This document shows, one piece after another, positions 54,020 to 60,977 of a DNA stretch of 64,000 nt. How positions within the stretch are numbered: position 1 is the stretch's first letter; each line of letters opens with the position of its first letter. The notes under the pieces were generated by a model. The model saw only the letters and a program-made list of their open reading frames with translations. It made no database searches and was not told the origin of the DNA. The stretch lies in contig NZ_JAABOP010000001.1 of the NCBI RefSeq assembly GCF_010671595.1, positions 434,001-498,000 of the forward strand. The letters run 5' to 3'. This stretch comes from Muriicola jejuensis (GTDB lineage Bacteria > Bacteroidota > Bacteroidia > Flavobacteriales > Flavobacteriaceae). Both the position numbers and the translations under genes were made by a program.

Positions 54020-54682
54020 ATGAATCAAGTAAAAATAGCCCCCTCACTCCTGGCGGCAGACTTCGGCAACCTTCAGAGGGATGTGGAAATGGTCAATGAA
54101 AGTGATGCGGCCTGGCACCACCTCGACATTATGGACGGGGTATTTGTCCCCAATATCTCTTACGGGATGCCCGTGGTCAAAGCCATTGCAAAACACGCGT
54201 CCAAACCGCTGGATGCTCATCTTATGATCATTGACCCGGACCGATACATCCAGACCTTTGCAGACCTTGGGGTCTATCTACTTACAGTTCATTACGAGGC
54301 CTGCCAACACCTCCACCGAACGGTACAGGCAATCAGGGCAGCGGGGATGAAGGCAGGTGTGGCCCTCAATCCTCACACGGATGTTTCCCTTCTGAAATTT
54401 ATTTTAAAAGACCTAGACCTGGTCCTGGTGATGAGTGTCAACCCCGGTTTTGGAGGCCAATCCTTTATACCCGCCACCTATGATAAAATTCGGACACTCA
54501 AAAAGATGTTGAAGGATCAGGAATCTTCTGCCCTGATCGAAGTAGACGGAGGAGTGGGACCTGATAATGCCTCCAAACTGATAGATGCCGGTGCCGATGT
54601 CCTCGTGGCCGGCAGTTCGGTCTTTAAGGCTAAGGATCCCAAAGCGATTATTGCTGAGATGGCATCCGTGAAGGTCTCCTAG
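54020..54682 (+). CDS. rpe: Ribulose-phosphate 3-epimerase
   Basis: Pentose-phosphate pathway epimerase, 220 residues, with a complete TIM barrel. Landmarks are IAPSLLAADFGNLQRDVEM, HHLDIMDGVFVPNISYG (metal-binding His and Asp), DAHLMIIDPD, VMSVNPGFGGQSFIPATY and LIEVDGGVGPDNASKLIDAG. Its stop overlaps the stop of the convergent CBS-domain gene by 4 bases. Confidence 0.97.
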   Translation: MNQVKIAPSLLAADFGNLQRDVEMVNESDAAWHHLDIMDGVFVPNISYGMPVVKAIAKHASKPLDAHLMIIDPDRYIQTFADLGVYLLTVHYEACQHLHRTVQAIRAAGMKAGVALNPHTDVSLLKFILKDLDLVLVMSVNPGFGGQSFIPATYDKIRTLKKMLKDQESSALIEVDGGVGPDNASKLIDAGADVLVAGSSVFKAKDPKAIIAEMASVKVS

Positions 54683-55104
54683 AACATAGAGAGATAGTAT
54701 TTCAAAAGGTCGGTGGTGGTCACCATTCCCACTACCTCACCATCATCAACCACGGGCAGGGAGTGATATTTCCGCTTTACCAGCAGTTCTGTGGCATCCC
54801 TAACGGTATTGGTGGAACTGATCGTTTCCGGGGTGCGTACCATAAGCTGACTGATAGAGAACATCTCATAGATTTCAGACTTGATATTTCCTTCTTCCAC
54901 GAATGCCCCATCTGCAAAACTAAGCCTTAACAGGTCATTCATACTGAGCATACCGACGATCTTCCCTCCCTTGGTTACAGGCATATGCCGTATATTGTAT
55001 TTTTTGAACAGGTGCTCTGCCCTGTCGAGGCCGTCTTTGACATCCACGGAGATAATATGCTTGGTCATGATGGTGGAGATGGGTATATCTATGGAGATCG
55101 TCAT
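54679..55104 (-). CDS. CBS-domain pair protein
   Basis: A stand-alone CBS pair (Bateman module) of 141 residues. CBS 1 covers about 8-65 (PISTIMTKHIISVDVKDGLDRAE, MPVTKGGKIVGMLSMNDLLR). CBS 2 covers about 80-138 (ISQLMVRTPETISSTNTVRD, SLPVVDDGEVVGMVTTTDLLK). Such modules bind adenine nucleotides and act as regulatory subunits; the partner is unknown. It is convergent with rpe and separated from the YpdA-type gene by 157 bases. Confidence 0.92.
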   Translation of the reverse strand: MTISIDIPISTIMTKHIISVDVKDGLDRAEHLFKKYNIRHMPVTKGGKIVGMLSMNDLLRLSFADGAFVEEGNIKSEIYEMFSISQLMVRTPETISSTNTVRDATELLVKRKYHSLPVVDDGEVVGMVTTTDLLKYYLSMF

Positions 55105-55216
55105 GGCGTTGTCTTTTATTTTGATATCCTAAATATCCGATTCTAAACACCAATAAATCATGATAATTGTCAGGTTTGTATCCCGAATTCCTCCCGGGTT
55201 TCTGGAGGATCTTTGT

Positions 55217-55224
55217 TAATTTTG
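55217..55224 (+). promoter_or_regulatory. Bacteroidetes -7 element upstream of ypdA
   Basis: TAATTTTG, 37 bases before the ATG at 55262, with no clear -33 partner. Confidence 0.4.
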
Positions 55225-55261
55225 CAGGTATGGAACGTCTAATCGGAAAAGGAACCAAAGA

Positions 55262-56245
55262 ATGAAGAAGGTATTTGATGTTATCATTGTGGGGGGAGGT
55301 CCGATCGGGATCGCGTGCGGTCTGGAAGCACAAAAGAGAAAACTGACCTACCTGATCCTTGAAAAGGGTCCCATCGTCAACTCTCTTTTCAACTATCCGG
55401 TGAATATGCAGTTCTTTTCCTCTTCTGAAAAGCTGGAAATCGATGAGATCCCGTTTATCAGTAAGGAGGCCAAACCGAAGAGGAATGAGGCCCTCGAATA
55501 CTACCGCAGGATCGTCACCTCAAACAAGCTGAATATTCATCTTTTTGAAAAGGTCAATACCGTCAAAAAGGATTCTGAGTTCTTCAGGATCGAATCTGAA
55601 AAAGCCTCTTACGAGGCGAGTAATGTGATCATTTCCACAGGGTTTTACGATCTGCCCAATACCCTGAAAGTGTCCGGAGAGGAACTCGATAAAGTATCGC
55701 ATTATTACAAGGACCCTCATTTTTACGCCAGTCAGAAACTTGCTGTGGTAGGGGCCAGTAATTCGGCGGTTGATGCCGCCCTGGAATGCTGGAGGAAAGG
55801 GGCTGAAGTCACCATGATCATACGAGGTCCTGAAGTTGGACAACGGGTTAAATACTGGGTCAGGCCCGATATCATCAACCGAATTGAGGAAGGCAGTATT
55901 AAGGCTTATTTCAACACCGAAGTTTCGGAGATCCTTCCAAAGGAGATCGTACTGAATACGCCTGAGGGCAAAAAGCGGATCGAGAACGATTTTGTGCTGG
56001 CACTGACCGGATACATGCCCAATTTTGAATTCCTGCAGTCCATGGGGATACATTTATCCGATGACGAGAAAAAACTACCGGAATACGACCCGGATACGAT
56101 GGAGACGAATGTACCCGGCTTGTACCTGGCCGGGGTGATCTGCGGCGGCATGGAAACCCACAAATGGTTTATCGAAAACTCCCGTATACACGCCAAGGTA
56201 ATCGTGGAGCATATCGTTAACGAGCGATCTGTTCCAGCCGTCTAA
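55262..56245 (+). CDS. ypdA: YpdA-type putative bacillithiol disulphide reductase
   Basis: FAD/NADPH-dependent flavoprotein of 327 residues related to thioredoxin reductase but lacking its CxxC redox motif. The FAD-binding GGGPIGIACGLEA at about 11-23 and NADPH-binding VVGASNSAVDAALEC near 161-175 are intact. FFSSSEKLEIDEIPF and TGYMPNFEFLQSMGI are typical of the YpdA/Bdr group. It reduces oxidised bacillithiol in Firmicutes. By inference the host uses bacillithiol as a thiol buffer. No bsh genes are in the window. Confidence 0.9.
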   Translation: MKKVFDVIIVGGGPIGIACGLEAQKRKLTYLILEKGPIVNSLFNYPVNMQFFSSSEKLEIDEIPFISKEAKPKRNEALEYYRRIVTSNKLNIHLFEKVNTVKKDSEFFRIESEKASYEASNVIISTGFYDLPNTLKVSGEELDKVSHYYKDPHFYASQKLAVVGASNSAVDAALECWRKGAEVTMIIRGPEVGQRVKYWVRPDIINRIEEGSIKAYFNTEVSEILPKEIVLNTPEGKKRIENDFVLALTGYMPNFEFLQSMGIHLSDDEKKLPEYDPDTMETNVPGLYLAGVICGGMETHKWFIENSRIHAKVIVEHIVNERSVPAV

Positions 56246-56322
56246 TAAAGACTTTTTTCCTGTTTTAATAAGAATCTGCTCTGCAAGAAAACCTACAGGC
56301 AGGAAGAGATATTTCTAAAAGA

Positions 56323-56376
56323 GATCCCTCCACAATGTCCAGGCTAAAAAACAGACCGGATACACTCGGAGGGATC
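56323..56376. repeat. Inverted repeat in the gap after ypdA
   Basis: Nine-base arms GATCCCTCC (56323-56331) and GGAGGGATC (56368-56376) with a 36-base loop, between the convergent ypdA and lipoprotein genes. It may be part of a loose bidirectional terminator; there is no strong T tract. Confidence 0.4.
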
Positions 56377-56421
56377 CCTTTATCTAGTTCTCAGGAGTGA
56401 AACTATCCTCTTATTCCGAAA

Positions 56422-56976
56422 TTATTGGATGGTGACGCTGAAGGTCACCGCAAGGTCTGTCTCCCCTCCTGCATCCGCAAGTCCGGAATTGGGCTTTGTG
56501 GGCTCGTGCCTCAGGGTAAAGGCCAGGGTCCCGCTGCTCGATGCGGTGGTGGTAAGGGTGAAAGCAGTTCCCAGGGGATTTCCGTTACCATCAAAATTTG
56601 CGTACTCCACATTTGCATTGAGTCCGCCTCCCACAGTATAAAAGAACTGGTGTTCCTCATCCTCTGCTTCGACTTCGTCCGTAATGTTCTCTGCCGGTGT
56701 CTCTGTTTCGTTTAGGAGAACGATCGTACCGTCGTAAATGGAATTTGGCATCAAATCATCGGAAACAGTGACCACAGGCGGGTTAGGTCCGTCACCATCG
56801 AGATCCCTTGTCTGAAGAGTGATGGTCGTTCCACCTCCCTGAGGGACCAGGGTGGCCGTAAAAGTGGTTATGATCTCCTCTTCATTGATCGGTTCCGGAG
56901 CGGGGTCGTCATCGGAGCAGGAGGTAATTGTGAGAAATCCAATAGACAAATAAAGAAGTGATTTGATATTTTTCAT
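56422..56976 (-). CDS. Lipoprotein paired with the TonB-dependent receptor
   Basis: A 184-residue protein from ATG 56976 (MKNIKSLLYLSIGF), with lipobox TSC (Cys20) and SDDDPAP after the acylated Cys. The rest is beta-rich and acidic: a repeat-like TFTATLVPQGGGTTITLQT, then VEAEDEEHQFFYTVGGGLNA and a C-terminal LAVTFSVTIQ. Similar lipoproteins lie beside zinc/iron TonB receptors in flavobacteria and carry odd annotations there. It begins 20 bases after the receptor stop, in the same operon. Metal or ligand capture at the outer membrane is a guess. Confidence 0.8.
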   Translation of the reverse strand: MKNIKSLLYLSIGFLTITSCSDDDPAPEPINEEEIITTFTATLVPQGGGTTITLQTRDLDGDGPNPPVVTVSDDLMPNSIYDGTIVLLNETETPAENITDEVEAEDEEHQFFYTVGGGLNANVEYANFDGNGNPLGTAFTLTTTASSSGTLAFTLRHEPTKPNSGLADAGGETDLAVTFSVTIQ

Positions 56977-56996
56977 GATTTTCAAGTTGAATTAAA

Positions 56997-59399
56997 TTAA
57001 TAATGGATTATGAATTGCAGTTGTATGTTTCTCCCCAGTCCGTCGGCAAAGAACCGCTGCCGGTTCAGGTAATCCCTGAAGGAACTGTTGAGCAGGTTGC
57101 TGACGGTGAGAGAAGTGGTCAGTCGGCTTGAAGTTCCCAGGGAAAAATCGGCCGAGGAACTCAAACCGAGGAGGTGGTAGGCCGGAGGGGGCGTATTGAT
57201 CTCCAGTACCACATCTTCCTGTTGTTCAGGAGAGAATACCACTATATTCGGTGGCACCTCATTTTGCCTCAGCACGAGGTCGCTGATCAGAGATATCTCG
57301 AAGTCGTGCCACTCTTTTTGCAGGAAATCAAGCTTGTTCCTGAAGTTGACTGGAGGCATATTGATCAATGCCAGATCTTGTGACAGGTCCTTTCCCTTCA
57401 CCAGGGAAACCTGGTGTTCTGTCCGCCAGTTTCGGTGCCAGTTGGCATAAGCGGAGGCGTCTATCCCGAGCAAACGGGCATCTGTTTGCCGGTAGCTCCA
57501 GACCGGAAAAGCACCCCGAATCGTAAATTCTAAACCGGTTGGTTCCAGCAGGATAAAATTCGTCAGAAAATTGGCATAGGGCTCCAGGGTAAAACCCCAA
57601 TTCTGTAAACGCCTTTCAAAGGAGGCGGATATCTTGTGGGAGGTTTCGCTTTTGATCCTCAGATCTCCCAACTCTATACGGGCAGCCGAATGGTGGAGGC
57701 CATCGCTGAAAAGTTCAGAAGGGTTGGGAGCACGTTGTGCCAGGGAATAATTAAACCTGAGGAAGGTCGTATTATTGCTAGAATAATTGACACCCGTGGT
57801 GCCGGAAAAATTCTTAAAGGTAAATACAGGATTGGTCAGCAATTGGGAGCCCAGATCTTCCAGAACGATCCCGGAGAACTCATTGTCGTACCCCCTTTCC
57901 TCCCATCGCGAGGTCTGATAGTATTTTAGCGCGTCTATCCTGGAGAAATCATATCTGAGACCGGCATCGAGTTTCCATTGGGGAGTGAATGCATACTCTC
58001 CCGTTACAAACGCCCCGAGTTCCAACCGCTCGTAATCAGGGATCAACCGTCTTACGCCGGTTGCGGGATTTGGGAAATTCTCCTGATACCTGCCCATAAG
58101 TCCGGTAGTCCAATCGAGTTTCTCTGCTGCATCCCATTTAAAATCAGTGCTGAAAGAATGGGTGGTGAGTTCCAGGTCTAGGGAAGCCTGATCATTGAGC
58201 TCTCCCCTTCGCACATCGTACTCCTTCCTCCGGTTCTGCTGAAAATCGTATTGGGCGCTCCATTTGCCAAGTCCTTTGAACCTTTTATAGGCTGAGATCT
58301 TACCCAGGTGGTGTGTCACTTGCTGACGGGGGTTTTGCAGATCATAAGTAAAGGGCCTGATAATCTCCGGCTCTCCGCTGTTGATGCTTCGGATCAGGTC
58401 GTCAATATTGCCGATATGGGAAGCCCTTAAGATGGCGATTTCAGCGTCGTAGAATGAATACTTTCCCTGTATCCCCCAGTTCAAGGTCCTTTTTCCGAAC
58501 TCAAGAGTAGTAGCTTTTTCGGAGACACCTGTGTTGGAGAGGATATAATCGGGCGACTCCTGATCACCCAGACGTTTGAATGAACCCTGTAATCGGATAA
58601 AACCATCGTTTCTGAATACCTTGGTAAGGTCTGTTGAGATACTGCCTCCTCGGCCATTCGAAAAACCGTTGAGAACGGTCTTTCCATAGAGGGTATCCGT
58701 TCCAGGCAAGAAAGCTTGCTCCATTAAGATCACCCCGCCAATAGCATCTCCTCCATACTGCAGGGCTGAAGCCCCTTTGATGACCGTAATGGAGCCGGCC
58801 GCATTGATATCCACATTAGGAGCATGCTCATCCCCCCACTCCATATCCTGCATCCGGACCCCATCATTGAGAACCAGGACCCGACTTCCGTTTAACCCAT
58901 GGATGGCAGGTTTCACAATGGTCGCTCCGGTATTTAGGCTGGAGATTCCACTTAACCCCTTAATAGCATCCCCCAGGCTGGTACCACTGTTCTGCAAAAG
59001 GGCCTTTTCAGACAGTCTGCTTTCAAGTCCCGAATTCGTTTTATCTGCGTAGATACTGCCAATTACACGGACTTCATCCAATTCTTCCAGGTGGTGCTCC
59101 AGCAGAAAATCCTCCTTCGTCCTTCCCTTGATTTCAACAGGGAAAATCAAGGTGCGGCACTCCGGATGCATAACCTCCACTTCATAAGTGCCGACACAGA
59201 GGTTCTTAAAGGAATAGGTGCCATTCAGATCGGTATAAGCGTAGGAGTCGAGCCTCGCTATATAAAGGGTGGCACCGGCAAGGGGTTTTTTATCGTGGAA
59301 ATCCAGGACTTTGCCACTCAGGGTATAATTGCAATCCTGACTCCAGCCAAAGGTTACTGTGAGAATTGCGCAAACCGTTAAGAAGTATCTGAGATACAT
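56997..59399 (-). CDS. TonB-dependent outer-membrane receptor (ZnuD-like)
   Basis: An 800-residue TonB-dependent receptor from ATG 59399 (MYLRYFLTVCAI). The order is signal peptide, carboxypeptidase-regulatory-like domain (about 25-105), plug domain (about 120-225; GLNGSRVLVLNDGVRMQDM, EWGDEHAPNVDINAAG, VIKGASALQYGGDAIGGVI) and a beta barrel ending LQFIIHY. The plug resembles the zinc receptor ZnuD, so a metal substrate, probably zinc, is likely but not proven. It sits between a small Cys/His protein gene and a lipoprotein gene, all on the minus strand. Confidence 0.88.
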   Translation of the reverse strand: MYLRYFLTVCAILTVTFGWSQDCNYTLSGKVLDFHDKKPLAGATLYIARLDSYAYTDLNGTYSFKNLCVGTYEVEVMHPECRTLIFPVEIKGRTKEDFLLEHHLEELDEVRVIGSIYADKTNSGLESRLSEKALLQNSGTSLGDAIKGLSGISSLNTGATIVKPAIHGLNGSRVLVLNDGVRMQDMEWGDEHAPNVDINAAGSITVIKGASALQYGGDAIGGVILMEQAFLPGTDTLYGKTVLNGFSNGRGGSISTDLTKVFRNDGFIRLQGSFKRLGDQESPDYILSNTGVSEKATTLEFGKRTLNWGIQGKYSFYDAEIAILRASHIGNIDDLIRSINSGEPEIIRPFTYDLQNPRQQVTHHLGKISAYKRFKGLGKWSAQYDFQQNRRKEYDVRRGELNDQASLDLELTTHSFSTDFKWDAAEKLDWTTGLMGRYQENFPNPATGVRRLIPDYERLELGAFVTGEYAFTPQWKLDAGLRYDFSRIDALKYYQTSRWEERGYDNEFSGIVLEDLGSQLLTNPVFTFKNFSGTTGVNYSSNNTTFLRFNYSLAQRAPNPSELFSDGLHHSAARIELGDLRIKSETSHKISASFERRLQNWGFTLEPYANFLTNFILLEPTGLEFTIRGAFPVWSYRQTDARLLGIDASAYANWHRNWRTEHQVSLVKGKDLSQDLALINMPPVNFRNKLDFLQKEWHDFEISLISDLVLRQNEVPPNIVVFSPEQQEDVVLEINTPPPAYHLLGLSSSADFSLGTSSRLTTSLTVSNLLNSSFRDYLNRQRFFADGLGRNIQLQFIIHY

Positions 59400-59483
59400 G
59401 TAAATAAGATGAAGGTTTAGGGATGGATTCATAACTTCTGAAGAAGTTGAGAACCCTGAAATATTCTGGGATGACTCCTGGGA

Positions 59484-59783
59484 CTAACCCAGAAAAGGCG
59501 GGGGTCTGCCAAAAAGAGAGGGGAAAACTGGGTCATCCTCGAAGAGGATAATAGCAACCGGTCCCATCGATTCCATGCGTTTGTCCCAGAAGACAGGAGT
59601 GTAAGTTACACTCACTACCCTGTCAAAGGAAGTGCTCTCATGCAGAAGGGAAAGGGTACAAAGCTCACATTTAACGGGTTCGTCCTGTGAATGTGTGAGG
59701 GGGTGATAATCCAGGGCTTTGATTCCGAGGAAAACACCGAGCAAAAGAATAGCGATAACAGATGTAAATCTTTTATGTCGCAT
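59484..59783 (-). CDS. Small exported Cys/His protein upstream of the receptor
   Basis: A 99-residue protein from ATG 59783 (MRHKRFTSVIAILLLGVFLG), one N-terminal hydrophobic segment, then a short region with HPLTHSQDEPVKCELC (two His and a Cys-x-x-Cys) and LLHE. It ends in a Pro-rich tail, RPPPFLG. The His/Cys cluster could bind a metal. It is 84 bases upstream of the ZnuD-like receptor gene and probably cotranscribed with it. I recognise no named family. Confidence 0.72.
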   Translation of the reverse strand: MRHKRFTSVIAILLLGVFLGIKALDYHPLTHSQDEPVKCELCTLSLLHESTSFDRVVSVTYTPVFWDKRMESMGPVAIILFEDDPVFPSLFGRPPPFLG

Positions 59784-60289
59784 CGGTTCCAAAAATAGAT
59801 AATGAATCTCTTTTATCTGTTAATGAAGTGCTAATTTTCAATTCTCGAACTCTCTATATCTTATTCAGGTGATGTAATTATTTGCTGATATTCAGCTTCA
59901 TATGAAGAAGCCTCTAGATGAACACGCATGGTACTTTCAGGGTAAAACACGAAATTGATACTCGGGGAGGAGGCGTACGCCCCGGAAAAGCACCCGTACA
60001 TCCCTTTTGAACCAGGCATGAACATTCGAAACAATGAATCATATCCTCCATGTGACCATCGTATCGGTGATCCTCAACGCTCCCCTCCAAGAGTGGGCAC
60101 GTGTTTTGAAAATAAAGGATTGCCTCCTCCCGATAACTATCGGGACTATCGGGATCGGTGATACTCAACGCTCCGCAGGATTACCTTCGCTCACGCTTCG
60201 GTGATCCTCAACGCTCCGCGTTGAAAATGGTCCAAACAAAAAAACGCTCAAGCAAGCTTGGCGTTTTTTCTTATTGGACCATTTATGTG
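59784..60289. other. Repeat-rich intergenic region
   Basis: About 500 bases without a supportable gene. Three 19-base direct repeats (60065-60083, 60156-60174, 60199-60217) share CGGTGATCCTCAACGCTCC with one mismatch. A GATAACTATCGGG-type short palindrome (60129-60153) and a long inverted repeat next to the tRNA are also present. Two overlapping short open frames (59914-60168 minus, 59955-60161 plus) show no protein signature. Confidence 0.6.
60225..60284 (-). terminator. Nested inverted repeat and terminator of the tRNA-Arg transcript
   Basis: Outer arms of 11 bases (60225-60235 with 60274-60284, AAATGGTCCAA type) enclose a second hairpin (60239-60247 with 60261-60269). Its AAAAAACGC/GCGTTTTTT stem carries T tracts on both strands. 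It lies just past the 3' end of the tRNA on the minus strand. Confidence 0.7.
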
Positions 60290-60363
60290 TGACCGCGGGA
60301 GGATTCGAACCCCCAACCCTCAGAGCCGAAATCTGATATTCTATCCAGTTGAACTACGCGGCC
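60290..60363 (-). tRNA. tRNA-Arg (anticodon TCG)
   Basis: A 74-base tRNA read on the minus strand. The acceptor stem GGCCGCG pairs with CGCGGTC (one G-U), the D arm is present, and the anticodon arm TCAGA-TTTCGGC-TCTGA gives anticodon TCG for CGA and CGG codons. The T arm carries GGTTCGAAT. The discriminator is A and CCA is not encoded. A TACCTTTG promoter element lies 26 bases upstream. Confidence 0.93.
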
Positions 60364-60389
60364 GTGATGCGCTGTGTTTCCAGCGAGCG

Positions 60390-60397
60390 CAAAGGTA
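60390..60397 (-). promoter_or_regulatory. Bacteroidetes -7 element of tRNA-Arg
   Basis: TACCTTTG on the minus strand, 26 bases before the mature tRNA 5' end, leaving about 20 bases of leader for RNase P to remove. Confidence 0.5.
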
Positions 60398-60427
60398 CAC
60401 AAAAAGTTTATTTCCGAACGAACAAAA

Positions 60428-60877
60428 CTAGGTCAGTTGTTTACGCACGATGTTCGAAATAGTCTTACCATCGGCCTGTCCTGCCAGCTTTTTGGAGACC
60501 ACACCCATCACCTTGCCCATATCCTTCATCCCATCGGCCCCCAGTTCCTGAATGGTCTCGCTGACCATCTTTTCGATAGTGGCTTCATCCAATTGTTCGG
60601 GCAAAAACTTTTCAATGATCGCCACCTGTGATAACTCGGTTGAGGCGAGGTCCTCTCTCCCCTGCTCTGTGTAAATTGCCGCGCTGTCTTTGCGTTGTTT
60701 CACGAGCCTTTGAACCATTTTGATCTCTTCTTCCTCTGACAATCCATTGCCTACTCCTTTCTCTGTCTGAGCAAGCAGTATGGCCGATTTGATGGCCCGA
60801 AGGGATTCCAGGGCTACGGAATCCTTAGCTTTCATGGCTGCCTTCATTTCCTGCATAACCTTTTCCTGTAAGCTCAT
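60428..60877 (-). CDS. GatB/YqeY domain protein
   Basis: A 149-residue protein homologous to the tail domain of the GatB subunit of tRNA-dependent amidotransferase. Stand-alone members such as YqeY are of uncertain function. Landmarks are MKAAMKAKDSVALESLRAIK, ALESLRAIKSAI, VQRLVKQRKDSAAIYTEQGR and IEKFLPEQLDEATIEKMV. It follows ftsZ on the same strand, with the ftsZ terminator between them. Confidence 0.9.
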   Translation of the reverse strand: MSLQEKVMQEMKAAMKAKDSVALESLRAIKSAILLAQTEKGVGNGLSEEEEIKMVQRLVKQRKDSAAIYTEQGREDLASTELSQVAIIEKFLPEQLDEATIEKMVSETIQELGADGMKDMGKVMGVVSKKLAGQADGKTISNIVRKQLT

Positions 60878-60901
60878 AACCTCAGTTTTTAGTCCTGCGA
60901 A

Positions 60902-60944
60902 GTTAAAAAAATAAACCCGAAAGGACTGGCATGCTTTCGGGTTT
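60902..60944 (-). terminator. Rho-independent terminator of ftsZ
   Basis: Eleven-base-pair stem (60913-60923 with 60934-60944), then TTTATTTTTTT on the minus strand. It lies 34 bases after the ftsZ stop. Confidence 0.85.
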
Positions 60945-60977
60945 TGGCTAGGTTAAAGTAACCGAACAAAAAACTAA

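Noticed and set aside
59914-60168. Minus-strand frame of 84 codons in the repeat-rich gap
   Set aside because: It runs through the direct repeats, has several Cys and Pro but no recognisable domain, and the opposite strand is open too.
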